From: JBIOWF01 sp044868295
Lineage (GTDB): Bacteria; Actinomycetota; Actinomycetes; Streptosporangiales; Streptosporangiaceae
Length of the DNA stretch: 21,323 nucleotides
Assembly (NCBI GenBank): GCA_044868295.1
Contig: JBIOWF010000214.1
Span: forward strand, 1 to 21,323
Direction: 5' to 3'
Shown piece by piece: positions 1-6,557 of this stretch. Position 1 is the stretch's first letter. Every line of letters begins with the position of its first letter. Under the pieces are notes generated by a model, which did no database searches, was not told where the DNA came from, and saw only the letters and a program-made list of their open reading frames with translations. A program made the position numbers and the translations under genes.

Positions 1-2556
1 CTTGCGGTGCTGGCATGCATTGCGGCCACGGCGGCGGTGGTCGCGTTCAAGGTGCAGACCGTGACCGCGGGGCCCGTGCCGGAGCTGGCCGGCCAGCGAA
101 CGGCGGTCACCGCGGACGTCGTGCTCACCGACGATCCCCGGATTCGGCCCGGCAGGGGAGGCACGTTCCGCCGGGACACCGCCGTCGTCGAGGCCCGGAT
201 GGTGTCCGTCGAGGTCCGCGCCACCAGGTCAAGCGTTGCTTCGCCCACCTCTGTGCCCCTGGCATCCCCGAGTCTGTCGGCGTCCTGGCCTTCTCCGGAA
301 CCCCTGAGCCTGTCGGAGTCCCTGCATTTTGGGGAGTCACCGCATTCTCCGGCGCTCCCTAGTCTGTGGGTGCCCCGGCCTTCCCCGGCAGCCCTGAGCC
401 AGTGGGCGTCCCCGCTTTCTTCCGTGTCCGCGAGGCTGTCGGCGTTCGCGCCTTCTTCGGTGTCCCTGGCGTCCCCGGCGTCCCCGGCGTCCGCGAGCGT
501 GTGGGCGTCCGCGAGCGTGTCGGCGTTCGCGCCTTCTCCGGAGTCTGTGAGGCTGCCGGGGTTCGCTCCCGCTTCGGCGTCCCCGGCGGCATCCCCTGTG
601 GCGGGCAATGAGGGCATGCGCTTTCTCGTTGATGTGCCGGTCGTTCTGCTTGGTTCAGGTGACGGATGGAACTCTCTGTTGCCCAGCCAGCGGATAAGGG
701 TGCATGGGCGTCTGTCGGCCGCCGAACCGGGGGAATTGACCGCCGCCGTCCTGCTCGTCAGGGGATCGCCAGAGGTGCTCTCGGGGCCTTCGGCCGTACA
801 GACCGTGGCCGGAGCGCTGCGGGCGGGGCTGCGAGAGGCGTGTGACGTGCTTCCGCCCGCCGAGCGTGGGCTTCTCCCCGGTCTGGTCGTGGGCGACGTG
901 TCCCGGATGGATGATCAGGTCAGGCAGGACTTCAAGACGGCCGGGCTCAGCCATCTCACCGCGGTTTCCGGGGCCAATCTGGCAGTCGTCGCGGGCGCGG
1001 CGCTCGTGATCGCGCGATTGGCCGGGCTGCCCCTCGCGGCGCGGGCCATCCTGGCGATCATCGCGATGGGCGCGTTCGCGGTGGTCGCGCGGCCCTCACC
1101 CAGTGTGCTCCGGGCTATCGTCATGGGCATCGTCGCCGCGATCGCCCTCGGGACGGGCCGCTCGCGAGATGGAGTCGCCGCGCTGTCGGCCACCGTACTC
1201 GGACTGATCCTGTTCGATCCCGGACTCGCCAGACAGTACGGCTTCGCTCTTTCGGTGTTCGCCACTGGGGGGATCCTCGTTCTGGCTCCTCGGTGGCGGG
1301 ATCGGATGGAGGGCCGGATGCCCCGGCTGATCGCTGAGGCGATAGCCGTACCCGCCGCCGCGCAGGTGGCCGTGACCCCGGTGCTCGTGCTCATGTCCGG
1401 CCAGCTCGGCCTCGCGGCGGTGCCGGCGAATCTGCTGGCAGGCCCCGCCGTGGCCCCGGCGACCCTGCTGGGCTTCACCGCCTCGTTGATCGCTCCGCTG
1501 CACATGGGAGCGGCCCAGGCGCTGGTCCACCCGGCCGGGCTGGCGGTCGGGTGGATCATCGTGGTCGCGGAGAGGGCGGCCGGGCTCCCGGCGGCGACGG
1601 TGGGCTGGCCGGGAGGCCTGCCCGGGCTGGCATTCCTGCTCACCGGGGCCGTTGTGGGATGGGCCGTTCTGCGGCGTCGAGCGTGGAGACGTGTCGCCGC
1701 CGCGCTGGCGGCAGGTGGCCTCCTTGCCGTCCTCGTCGCCGGGCCGGTCGCGGCGCCCTGGCCTCCGCCCGCATGGCTTCTGGTCGCGTGTGACGTAGGT
1801 CAGGGGGACGCGCTGGTGGCCTCGGTGGGTCACGACAAGGCCGTGGTGATCGACACGGGCCCTGAACCGGCACTGATCGATCGATGCCTGCGTGGCCTGG
1901 GTGTCAGGCGGGTGCCCCTGATGGTTCTCACCCATCCCCACCTGGACCACGTCGGCGGCGTGACCGGCGCCCTTCGGGGACGCTCGGTCGGCGCGGTGAT
2001 CGTGAGCCCGGTGCGGATTCCGCCCGGCGAGAGCGCTCGCGTCTCCGGGGAGCTTCGCGCGCGACGAATCCCCGAGTGGGTCACGCCGCCCGGCGCGCGC
2101 TGGCGGTTCGGCCCTGTCGAGCTCACAGTGCTCTCTCCAGAGCCCGGGCAGGCGCGTCCGGGGCCAGGAGAGGGAGCGGTCGCCAATAACGGCAGTGTCG
2201 TGCTCCTGCTCCGCTGGTTCGACGGGACGGGGAAGGCCGTCGGGTCGGCCCTGCTCGCGGGAGACCTTGAGACGGAGGCACAGGCGGCCTTGCTCCGCCG
2301 GGGTGTGCCCGGGGTCGATTTGCTGAAGGTTCCACATCACGGGTCGTCCAGGCAGGATCCGGCCTTCCTGGCCGCCACACGGGCACGCGCCGCGCTGATC
2401 AGCGTGGGTGCGGGGAACGACTACGGCCATCCCGCGCCACTCACGATGAGCCGTCTGGGCCTGCTCGGCATGCGGATCTACCGTACGGACACGTCCGGTG
2501 ACCTGGCGGTGGTCATGCTCGACGGCCACCTCGCGGTCGTGCCGCGAGGCAACTGA
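1..2556 (+). CDS. comEC: ComEC/Rec2-family competence DNA-uptake channel, 5' end beyond window
   Basis: Inner-membrane channel that family members use to pass single-stranded DNA into the cell. The reading frame is open to base 1; a GTG at 7 would give 849 residues, but hydrophobic codons precede it, so the true start probably lies upstream. Counting from that GTG: an N-terminal DUF4131-like region lies around 25-265 but is split at about 75-203 by a Ser/Pro/Ala-rich repeat insertion. The multi-helix competence domain spans about 285-545, with the family-type stretch SHLTAVSGANLAVV near 313. A metallo-beta-lactamase-like domain runs from DVGQGD (about 596) to the end, with the metal-binding motif HPHLDH at 643-648 and PHHGS near 776. 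The stop TGA at 2554-2556 coincides with the edge of a mobile-element relic. holA follows on the same strand, the usual actinobacterial order. Confidence 0.93.
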   Translation, partial: LAVLACIAATAAVVAFKVQTVTAGPVPELAGQRTAVTADVVLTDDPRIRPGRGGTFRRDTAVVEARMVSVEVRATRSSVASPTSVPLASPSLSASWPSPEPLSLSESLHFGESPHSPALPSLWVPRPSPAALSQWASPLSSVSARLSAFAPSSVSLASPASPASASVWASASVSAFAPSPESVRLPGFAPASASPAASPVAGNEGMRFLVDVPVVLLGSGDGWNSLLPSQRIRVHGRLSAAEPGELTAAVLLVRGSPEVLSGPSAVQTVAGALRAGLREACDVLPPAERGLLPGLVVGDVSRMDDQVRQDFKTAGLSHLTAVSGANLAVVAGAALVIARLAGLPLAARAILAIIAMGAFAVVARPSPSVLRAIVMGIVAAIALGTGRSRDGVAALSATVLGLILFDPGLARQYGFALSVFATGGILVLAPRWRDRMEGRMPRLIAEAIAVPAAAQVAVTPVLVLMSGQLGLAAVPANLLAGPAVAPATLLGFTASLIAPLHMGAAQALVHPAGLAVGWIIVVAERAAGLPAATVGWPGGLPGLAFLLTGAVVGWAVLRRRAWRRVAAALAAGGLLAVLVAGPVAAPWPPPAWLLVACDVGQGDALVASVGHDKAVVIDTGPEPALIDRCLRGLGVRRVPLMVLTHPHLDHVGGVTGALRGRSVGAVIVSPVRIPPGESARVSGELRARRIPEWVTPPGARWRFGPVELTVLSPEPGQARPGPGEGAVANNGSVVLLLRWFDGTGKAVGSALLAGDLETEAQAALLRRGVPGVDLLKVPHHGSSRQDPAFLAATRARAALISVGAGNDYGHPAPLTMSRLGLLGMRIYRTDTSGDLAVVMLDGHLAVVPRGN
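229..615 (+). repeat. In-frame Ser/Pro/Ala-coding repeat insertion inside comEC
   Basis: About 129 codons rich in Ser, Pro and Ala interrupt the N-terminal domain of ComEC. Nested direct repeats are visible. A 9-bp unit GGCGTCCCC is repeated from 468 to 492. GCGTCCGCGAGCGTGT occurs at 487-502 and 505-520 (18-bp period). GTCGGCGTTCGCGCCTTCT occurs at 438-456 and 519-537 (81-bp period). Every period is a multiple of three, so the frame is kept. Third-position use is visibly less GC-biased than in the flanking comEC codons, and another forward frame and a reverse frame are also open here, as expected of repeat expansion. Confidence 0.8.
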
Positions 2557-2700
2557 CATCCTCCCCCCCATAAACGAGGGGATTCGTGGTCGCCCGTGAG
2601 ATTTCCTGCTTCACCGCCGGTTGCCCGCCAGAGAGGACTCTCCTTGAGGTCTTACGTTGCGGCGGGTGGGATCGGCTTCGATGTGCCCGGCTCGCGGAGG
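2554..2700 (-). mobile_element. Relic of an IS200/IS605 (TnpB-type) element end, possible omegaRNA-region remnant
   Basis: The plus strand begins TGACATCCTCC at 2554 and continues into a C-run, a short AT-rich loop and GAGGGGATTC (2576-2585). It then holds GCTTCACCGCC and GGACTCTCCTTGAGGTC further on. From memory, this series closely matches the reverse complement of the region downstream of tnpB in many actinobacterial IS605-type elements, where hairpin ends read GAGGATGTCA. A minus-strand frame carries AVKQEISR and GGEDVS, resembling the C-terminal tails of those TnpB proteins. No transposase body is present, so this would be a solo end or decayed fragment. Its edge coincides with the comEC stop codon and its far side runs into the holA ribosome binding site. 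Identification rests on recalled similarity only. Confidence 0.55.
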
Positions 2701-2706
2701 CATGGC

Positions 2707-3684
2707 ATGCTGCTTCGCATGGCGACCACCGCACCCGTGACTCTCGTTGTCGGCGACGAGGAACTGCTCGCAGAGCGGGCGGTGGGATCCATAGTGGCCG
2801 CAGTACGGGAGCGTGAAGGGGATGCGGAGGTCCACGACCTTGTCGGCCTGAAGGTCGAGCCCGGTGAGCTTGTGCACCTGACGTCGCCTTCGCTGTTCGG
2901 CGGCAGCTCCGTCATCGTGATCCGGTCGGCGCAGGACCTCTCGAAGGACGTTATCGCCGAGATCGTGAAATACACCGCGCATCCCTCTGACGAGGCCGTT
3001 CTGGTCTTGGCCCACCCGGGCGGGGTGAAGGGAAAGGCGCTGGTGGAAGGGGTGAAGAAGGCCGGAGCCGACGTCGTCACGGTCACCAAGCTGACAAAGC
3101 CGGGAGAGCGGCTGGATTTCATCAAGGCCGAGGCCAGGCGCGCGGGCCGATCGATCACTCCGGGCGCGGCGCAGGCGCTCCTCGACGCGGTCGGCAGTGA
3201 CCTGCGAGAGCTGGCGGCCGCCTGCAGCCAGCTCGCCTTCGACACCTCCGGCAAGAGCATCGACGAGGCGGCGGTCGCGCGCTATCACCGGGGAAGGGCC
3301 GAAGTCAGCGGATTCACGATCGCGGACCTGGCGATCGAGGGGCGGCTCGGCGAGGCGCTCGAACAGCTCCGCTGGGCGCTGGCGACAGGCGTGGCCCCGG
3401 TGCTGATCGTCAGCGCGCTCGCGGGTGGCCTGCGCTCGCTGGCCAAGGTCGGTGGGGCTCCGCGAAACCTGCGCGGCGGTCAGCTCGCCGGCCATCTCGG
3501 CATGCCGCCCTGGAAGGTCGATCGGGTGAAGCGGCAGCTGAACGGCTGGGGCCCCGAAGGCCTCTCCCGTGCGATGCAGGAGGTCGCCTCCGCCGACGAG
3601 CAGGTCAAGGGCGGTGGCACAGATCCCGCCTACGCTCTGGAGAAGACCGTTCAGGTCATCGTGTCCAGCCGCACCGGCCGCTAG
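2707..3684 (+). CDS. holA: DNA polymerase III delta subunit
   Basis: Clamp-loader subunit that opens the beta sliding clamp during replication. The N-terminal stretch TLVVGDEELLAERAV is typical of actinobacterial HolA (AAA-like fold without a full Walker A), followed by the arm region with KLTKPGERLDFI and a C-terminal collar domain ending in YALEKTVQVIV. I chose ATG 2707 because GGAGG at 2696-2700 sits six bases before it (325 residues). ATG 2719, giving MATTAPVTL, is an equally homologous-looking start (321 residues). Both are near the usual family length. The frame stays open up to 2596, but that part overlaps the IS-like relic and is probably not native. It follows comEC by 150 bp and ends before a gene-poor stretch. 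Confidence 0.9.
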   Translation: MLLRMATTAPVTLVVGDEELLAERAVGSIVAAVREREGDAEVHDLVGLKVEPGELVHLTSPSLFGGSSVIVIRSAQDLSKDVIAEIVKYTAHPSDEAVLVLAHPGGVKGKALVEGVKKAGADVVTVTKLTKPGERLDFIKAEARRAGRSITPGAAQALLDAVGSDLRELAAACSQLAFDTSGKSIDEAAVARYHRGRAEVSGFTIADLAIEGRLGEALEQLRWALATGVAPVLIVSALAGGLRSLAKVGGAPRNLRGGQLAGHLGMPPWKVDRVKRQLNGWGPEGLSRAMQEVASADEQVKGGGTDPAYALEKTVQVIVSSRTGR

Positions 3685-4011
3685 GGAGCCCGCAGCAGCC
3701 GGGCAGATCCCGCCAGAGCGCACCCGTACGGGCACCTCGCATAGCCGGGATGGCCGCGAACCAGGCCCTGGATCATGACCCGCGTCACGGTGGCCGTTCT
3801 GGAAGGCCCCAGCTCCGGCCTCCGCCTCCGCTCGTGCCTCCGCTCGTGCCTCCGCTCGTGTTCCCGCTTCCTGGCCCGCTCTCGTTCGCGGGAGCCGTGC
3901 GCATTCGAAAGTGATGCAGGCCACACTCTGCGTTAGTCTTCTGGACGGTCGGGCGTCCATCTGACCGGCATACCTTCGGCGCGGCCTTACCCCCCTTCCT
4001 GGAGGTCGTCG
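3685..4011. other. Gene-poor spacer between holA and a broken Tat-signal gene
   Basis: No credible coding region is visible. It holds the 12-bp triplicate at 3825-3860 and a 6-bp inverted repeat TGGACG (3942-3947) / CGTCCA (3954-3959). It ends in a good Shine-Dalgarno, TGGAGGTCGTCG just before ATG 4012, that belongs to the truncated gene downstream. Long minus-strand frames across the stretch are low-complexity shadows rich in Arg, Glu and His. Confidence 0.6.
3825..3860. repeat. Three perfect tandem copies of a 12-bp unit
   Basis: CCTCCGCTCGTG is repeated exactly at 3825-3836, 3837-3848 and 3849-3860, with half a unit (CCTCCG) just before at 3819-3824. It lies in non-coding DNA, and I see no dyad symmetry that would suggest an operator. 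Confidence 0.9.
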
Positions 4012-4140
4012 ATGGAATGTCGCACATTCCTGCGCACGGCGGTGCTCGGGGCGAGCACCGCCGCCTTCTCCGGCAGTCTGTGGCACGGCGCCGCTCACGC
4101 GGCACCAGCCCAGAACGCCCCCGGCCCCTACGGCGTTGGG
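4012..4140 (+). pseudogene. Truncated 5' end of a Tat-secreted PhoX-like (DUF839) gene
   Basis: A strong Shine-Dalgarno (GGAGG, 4001-4005 region) precedes ATG 4012. The first ~43 codons read MECRTFLRTAVLGASTAAF, then a hydrophobic stretch, an Ala-rich cleavage region (AHAAPAQ) and PGPYG. From memory this matches the start of actinobacterial Tat-exported PhoX/DUF839 phosphatase-type proteins, which usually begin with RRTFLR. Here the first of the twin arginines is a Cys, which would weaken Tat export. After PGPYG the family resemblance stops. The frame stays open to 4512, but from 4219 it runs antisense through the MarR gene and looks like shadow coding. I read this as a 5' remnant left by a deletion, with the breakpoint near 4130-4145. 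Confidence 0.6.
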
Positions 4141-4218
4141 ACCCGATTGTCTGGGCCGGTCGATGGTCGTGGGGTCGCACACGCCGAAGAGGCACACCGG
4201 TTGAAGAGGGGCGAACGG

Positions 4219-4713
4219 TCAGGACTCGACGTGCAGCAGCATCTGCTTGAGCAGCGCGGACAGGGTTTCCTGGGCGTCCGGGTCCAGGACGCCGACCATG
4301 GCGTCCTGGGCCTCGCCGCGCAGGTCCATGGCCTCCAGCCAGATCTCCCGGCCATGCTGGGTGAGCTCGATGTCGACCCGGCGCCGGTCCTCATCGCTGC
4401 GGATGCGCCGGACCAGGCCCGCCTTCTCCAACCTGTCGAGCCGCCCGGTCATGCCTGCGGGAGAGATCTTGAGCTCGGTGGCGAGTTCCGAGGGGGTGGC
4501 CCGGCCCGGTAGGCCGCGTGATCCGAGCCGGTGCAGCGTCTCGTACTCGAAATCCTGAAGACCCACCGTGGCCATGGCCGTGTCCTTCGCCTGGCTGACG
4601 TGCTTCACCAGGAACTGCATCCGGGTGACGATCGCCTCGACCCGCTCGTCGAAGGGCGCTCTCCCTCTCCAGCGAGCGATGTGCTGATCAACGGAGTCTT
4701 CCACTCGCGCCAC
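4219..4713 (-). CDS. MarR-family transcriptional regulator
   Basis: Winged-helix DNA-binding regulator of about 164 residues, the normal MarR length. After an N-terminal helix (VEDSVDQHIARW), the winged-helix core includes LQDFEYETLHRL, the recognition-helix region SELATELKISPAGMTGRLDR and the wing GLVRRIRSDEDRRRVDIELT, followed by a C-terminal dimerisation helix. GTG 4713 is preferred; GTG 4704 is also possible. The frame is open to 4839, but the added residues cross a repeat and a terminator and look non-native. It is monocistronic: a broken gene points into its 3' end and the rpsT terminator lies upstream. Ligand and targets cannot be told from sequence; the direct repeat at 4734-4761 suggests autoregulation. 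Confidence 0.88.
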   Translation of the reverse strand: MARVEDSVDQHIARWRGRAPFDERVEAIVTRMQFLVKHVSQAKDTAMATVGLQDFEYETLHRLGSRGLPGRATPSELATELKISPAGMTGRLDRLEKAGLVRRIRSDEDRRRVDIELTQHGREIWLEAMDLRGEAQDAMVGVLDPDAQETLSALLKQMLLHVES

Positions 4714-4733
4714 TTTACTACGCCAGCGGATAT

Positions 4734-4761
4734 TTTGTTGACGAATGATTAGTTGGCGAAT
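4734..4761 (-). promoter_or_regulatory. Two 13-bp direct repeats upstream of the MarR gene, candidate operator
   Basis: On the plus strand TTTGTTGACGAAT (4734-4746) and TTAGTTGGCGAAT (4749-4761) match at 11 of 13 positions with a 15-bp period. They lie 21 to 48 bp before the MarR start codon, where its promoter should be. The stretch is much more AT-rich than its surroundings. MarR sites are more often inverted repeats, so the assignment is tentative. Confidence 0.4.
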
Positions 4762-4830
4762 TGCCTGCCCTTTTCGCCCACTGCTACGCCGGTCGATCCA
4801 GGGGCCTGGCGGCGCCGGCGGGCACACCAA

Positions 4831-4860
4831 ACGCCGCACCCCCGTTCGAGGATGCGGCGT
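4831..4860 (-). terminator. Intrinsic terminator of rpsT
   Basis: ACGCCGCA (4831-4838) pairs perfectly with TGCGGCGT (4853-4860) across a 14-base loop. Read on the minus strand it lies 17 bp after the rpsT stop and is followed by TTTGGTGTG, a short T-rich run. This fits a Rho-independent terminator and separates rpsT from the MarR gene. Confidence 0.75.
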
Positions 4861-4876
4861 CGCAGTCTTTATGGGA

Positions 4877-5149
4877 CTACTTGGCGGCTTGCAGGGCGGC
4901 GGCGCGCTTGGCGATCGCCGACTTGCGGTTGGCAGCCTGGTTCTTGTGGATGACGCCCTTGCTGACGGCCTTGTCCAGCTGGCGGGACGCGGAGCGCAGT
5001 GCGGTCACGGTCGCCTCGACGTCGCCGTGGTCGGCAGCCTCGCGGAACTTGCGGACCGCCGTCTTCAGGGATGACTTGACGGCCTTGTTGCGCACCCGGG
5101 CCTTCTCGTTCTGCCGGTTGCGCTTGATCTGGGACTTGATGTTCGCCAC
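4877..5149 (-). CDS. rpsT: 30S ribosomal protein S20
   Basis: Binds 16S rRNA early in small-subunit assembly. The 90-residue product starts ANIKSQIKRNRQNEKAR and contains KAVKSSLKTAVRKF and GVIHKNQAANRKSAIAKR, the hallmark basic helices of bS20. The start is GTG at 5149, because ANIKSQ directly follows the initiator in this family. The frame stays open upstream to 5260, but that part is leader sequence. The leader holds a promoter-like pair at 5251-5280 and an inverted repeat at 5187-5217; the gene ends before a clear terminator. It lies between holA and lepA as in many bacteria, transcribed towards holA. Confidence 0.96.
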   Translation of the reverse strand: MANIKSQIKRNRQNEKARVRNKAVKSSLKTAVRKFREAADHGDVEATVTALRSASRQLDKAVSKGVIHKNQAANRKSAIAKRAAALQAAK

Positions 5150-5186
5150 GAAGAAAGCCTCGGTAAGTCTTGGTCGGATGGGGCGC

Positions 5187-5217
5187 GCGGGCATCTTGAC
5201 TGTGTCATTGTGCCCGC
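5187..5217 (-). promoter_or_regulatory. Inverted repeat in the rpsT leader
   Basis: GCGGGCA (5187-5193) and TGCCCGC (5211-5217) form a perfect 7-bp stem around a 17-base AT-richer loop, inside the predicted rpsT 5' untranslated region. It could be a leader structure used for ribosomal-protein feedback, but I have no specific motif to support this. Confidence 0.3.
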
Positions 5218-5250
5218 CTTCGGCAGACGCAGCGCCACACGCAGTTGGAC

Positions 5251-5280
5251 AGGATACCAATAGCCCAGGTTGGCACTCAA
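5251..5280 (-). promoter_or_regulatory. Predicted sigma-70-type promoter of rpsT
   Basis: On the minus strand a -35 hexamer TTGAGT (complement of 5275-5280) is separated by 18 bp from a -10 hexamer TATCCT (complement of 5251-5256). Both are close to the actinobacterial housekeeping consensus. Transcription would start near 5244, leaving a leader of about 95 nt. Confidence 0.55.
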
Positions 5281-5469
5281 ATCGCGCGCATGGGCGATCT
5301 CCCGCGAGTCGATGCTATCGCGGTCCGGGACGCACGTGTGAATGAACTCCTCGGATGAGCGCACCGAGTTTTTCACACACGATCACAGCGACTCCCGCGT
5401 GGCATTCTCGCCGGGACTCTTTCATCCACGGTTGTCGCTCGCCGCGGCGGCACTTCCACACCGGGACCG
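5281..5469. other. Non-coding spacer with an imperfect dyad at 5336-5378
   Basis: The gene-free stretch between the rpsT and GH18-like start/stop points (5150-5469) is about 320 bp. The part beyond the rpsT promoter holds no credible gene. Its one clear structure is GTGTGAA (5336-5342) with TTCACAC (5372-5378), with an inner pair CTCGG (5350-5354) / CCGAG (5364-5368) that forms a smaller stem. The dyad lies about 55 bp upstream of the rpsT -35 box and about 90 bp past the stop of the minus-strand GH18-like gene. It could be a terminator for that gene or an operator. Confidence 0.4.
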
Positions 5470-6483
5470 TCACCGCGGCCTGACCCAGGACTCGGCGTAC
5501 TCCTTCCAGTCCTGGTCGGTCGCGGCGAAGTCGACGTACAGGGCAAGGCCCAGATTGGCTCGTGGCCCATGGGCGGTGAGCGCGAGCCGGGTCCCCTCGG
5601 CGGCGGTCGCGACGCTTTCCGCGTAGTCGCTCACCTGCCAGCCATGGTCGTGATAGGCGGGCGCGCCGATCAGGATCGTCTTGTGCTCAGGCACCATGTC
5701 GAGCGCGAGCTCCGCCTGCCGTACGACATGACCGCCGTAGAGCGACTCCAGCGGGACCCAGGAGTCGTACGTCATGATCGCGACCTGGTCGGTGATGTCG
5801 GCGACCTGGCGGAAGTAGTCCGGCGTCCAGTATTTGTCGTGACCCATGACCAGGCGGAACGGGTGGCGGACACCGGTCAGGGGTTCGATCTGCTGGGTGG
5901 CGGTGGAGAGCAGCTTGCCGCCGATGGCCTGGCGGGTCTCCCGCAGCACGTCGAGAAACGCGGAATCGCCGTTCGACACCGGCTCGAAGTCGTAGTGGAC
6001 ACCGTCGAATCCCAGGCCGACGAGGGTTTTCGCGCCGGCGACGACCCTGGCCCTGGCGGCCGTGTCATTGAGGTCCAGATGCTTCTTGCCGTTGTCGTTC
6101 ACGCTCTGGCCGAGCCAGGCGGAAACACGCACGCCCGGCAGCTTCGCACGCCACCACTTCAGGAAATTCACTGCGTTGGGGTATTTGTCGGCCTTCAGCG
6201 TGCCGTCATAGCTCAGCGGCCCGCTGTGGACGTACACGTCCCTGATCCCGCTCGCCCGGATCCGTACGGCGAAAGCGTCCAGGTCCGCGGCCGTACGGCG
6301 GCCGTCCACCCACGCGTGGCCCATCCAGAGCGCGTCGTGGCCGGTAGTCCTGGCCCAGCCCGCCGGTGAGCCGGTGAACTGCAGCCGAAGCGCGGCCGCC
6401 GCGACCAGTCCGAGGGCGGTCGCCACAGCCGCGGTCAGGGCGATCCATTTGAGAACGCGCTTGGCGATGGTCAAGGCAAGCAT
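5470..6483 (-). CDS. Membrane-anchored GH18-like glycoside hydrolase domain protein
   Basis: A 337-residue protein with one N-terminal hydrophobic helix (about 12-33) and no obvious cleavage site, so probably a signal anchor with an extracellular TIM-barrel domain. The stretch GFDGVHYDFEP (about 158-168) resembles the GH18 signature DGxDxDxE, with Asp160, Asp165 and Glu167 in place but His163 where the middle Asp normally sits. DQVAIMTYDSW near 240 fits the GH18 MxYD strand, and TILIGAPAY resembles a late barrel strand. Glu167 would be the acid/base if the enzyme is active. The substrate is unknown; chitin or another amino-sugar polymer is only a guess. Divergent from lepA, with 74 bp between the chosen starts. 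Confidence 0.72.
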   Translation of the reverse strand: MLALTIAKRVLKWIALTAAVATALGLVAAAALRLQFTGSPAGWARTTGHDALWMGHAWVDGRRTAADLDAFAVRIRASGIRDVYVHSGPLSYDGTLKADKYPNAVNFLKWWRAKLPGVRVSAWLGQSVNDNGKKHLDLNDTAARARVVAGAKTLVGLGFDGVHYDFEPVSNGDSAFLDVLRETRQAIGGKLLSTATQQIEPLTGVRHPFRLVMGHDKYWTPDYFRQVADITDQVAIMTYDSWVPLESLYGGHVVRQAELALDMVPEHKTILIGAPAYHDHGWQVSDYAESVATAAEGTRLALTAHGPRANLGLALYVDFAATDQDWKEYAESWVRPR

Positions 6484-6500
6484 CCGGACATGCCACCATG

Positions 6501-6525
6501 GAGGGTGGCTGGTCCGCCAGCCCTC
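6501..6525. promoter_or_regulatory. Hairpin upstream of lepA
   Basis: GGCTGG (6507-6512) and CCAGCC (6517-6522) form a perfect 6-bp stem with a TCCG loop. GAG/CTC at the base extends it through a bulge. It lies in the short divergent spacer 33 bp before the chosen lepA start and could affect lepA leader structure. No regulator is suggested by its sequence. Confidence 0.3.
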
Positions 6526-6557
6526 GATCGTTACGAACCCTGTTGAAACGGACCTCG

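Noticed and set aside
1096..2571. Long open frame of 491 codons antisense to comEC
   Set aside because: Arg/Gly/His-rich composition with no domain signal; it mirrors the high-GC third positions of comEC.
2611..4197. 528-codon minus-strand frame over holA and its 3' spacer
   Set aside because: Shadow of holA plus low-complexity residues from the 12-bp repeats. Only its tail near 2611-2680 is of interest, and that is covered by the IS-relic entry.
4141..4512. Continuation of the Tat-signal frame into a 166-residue protein
   Set aside because: From about 4145 the residues lose all likeness to the secreted family, and from 4219 they are antisense to a good MarR gene.
5187..5217. Riboswitch in the rpsT leader
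   Set aside because: Only a simple 7-bp inverted repeat is visible; no known riboswitch core can be recognised.
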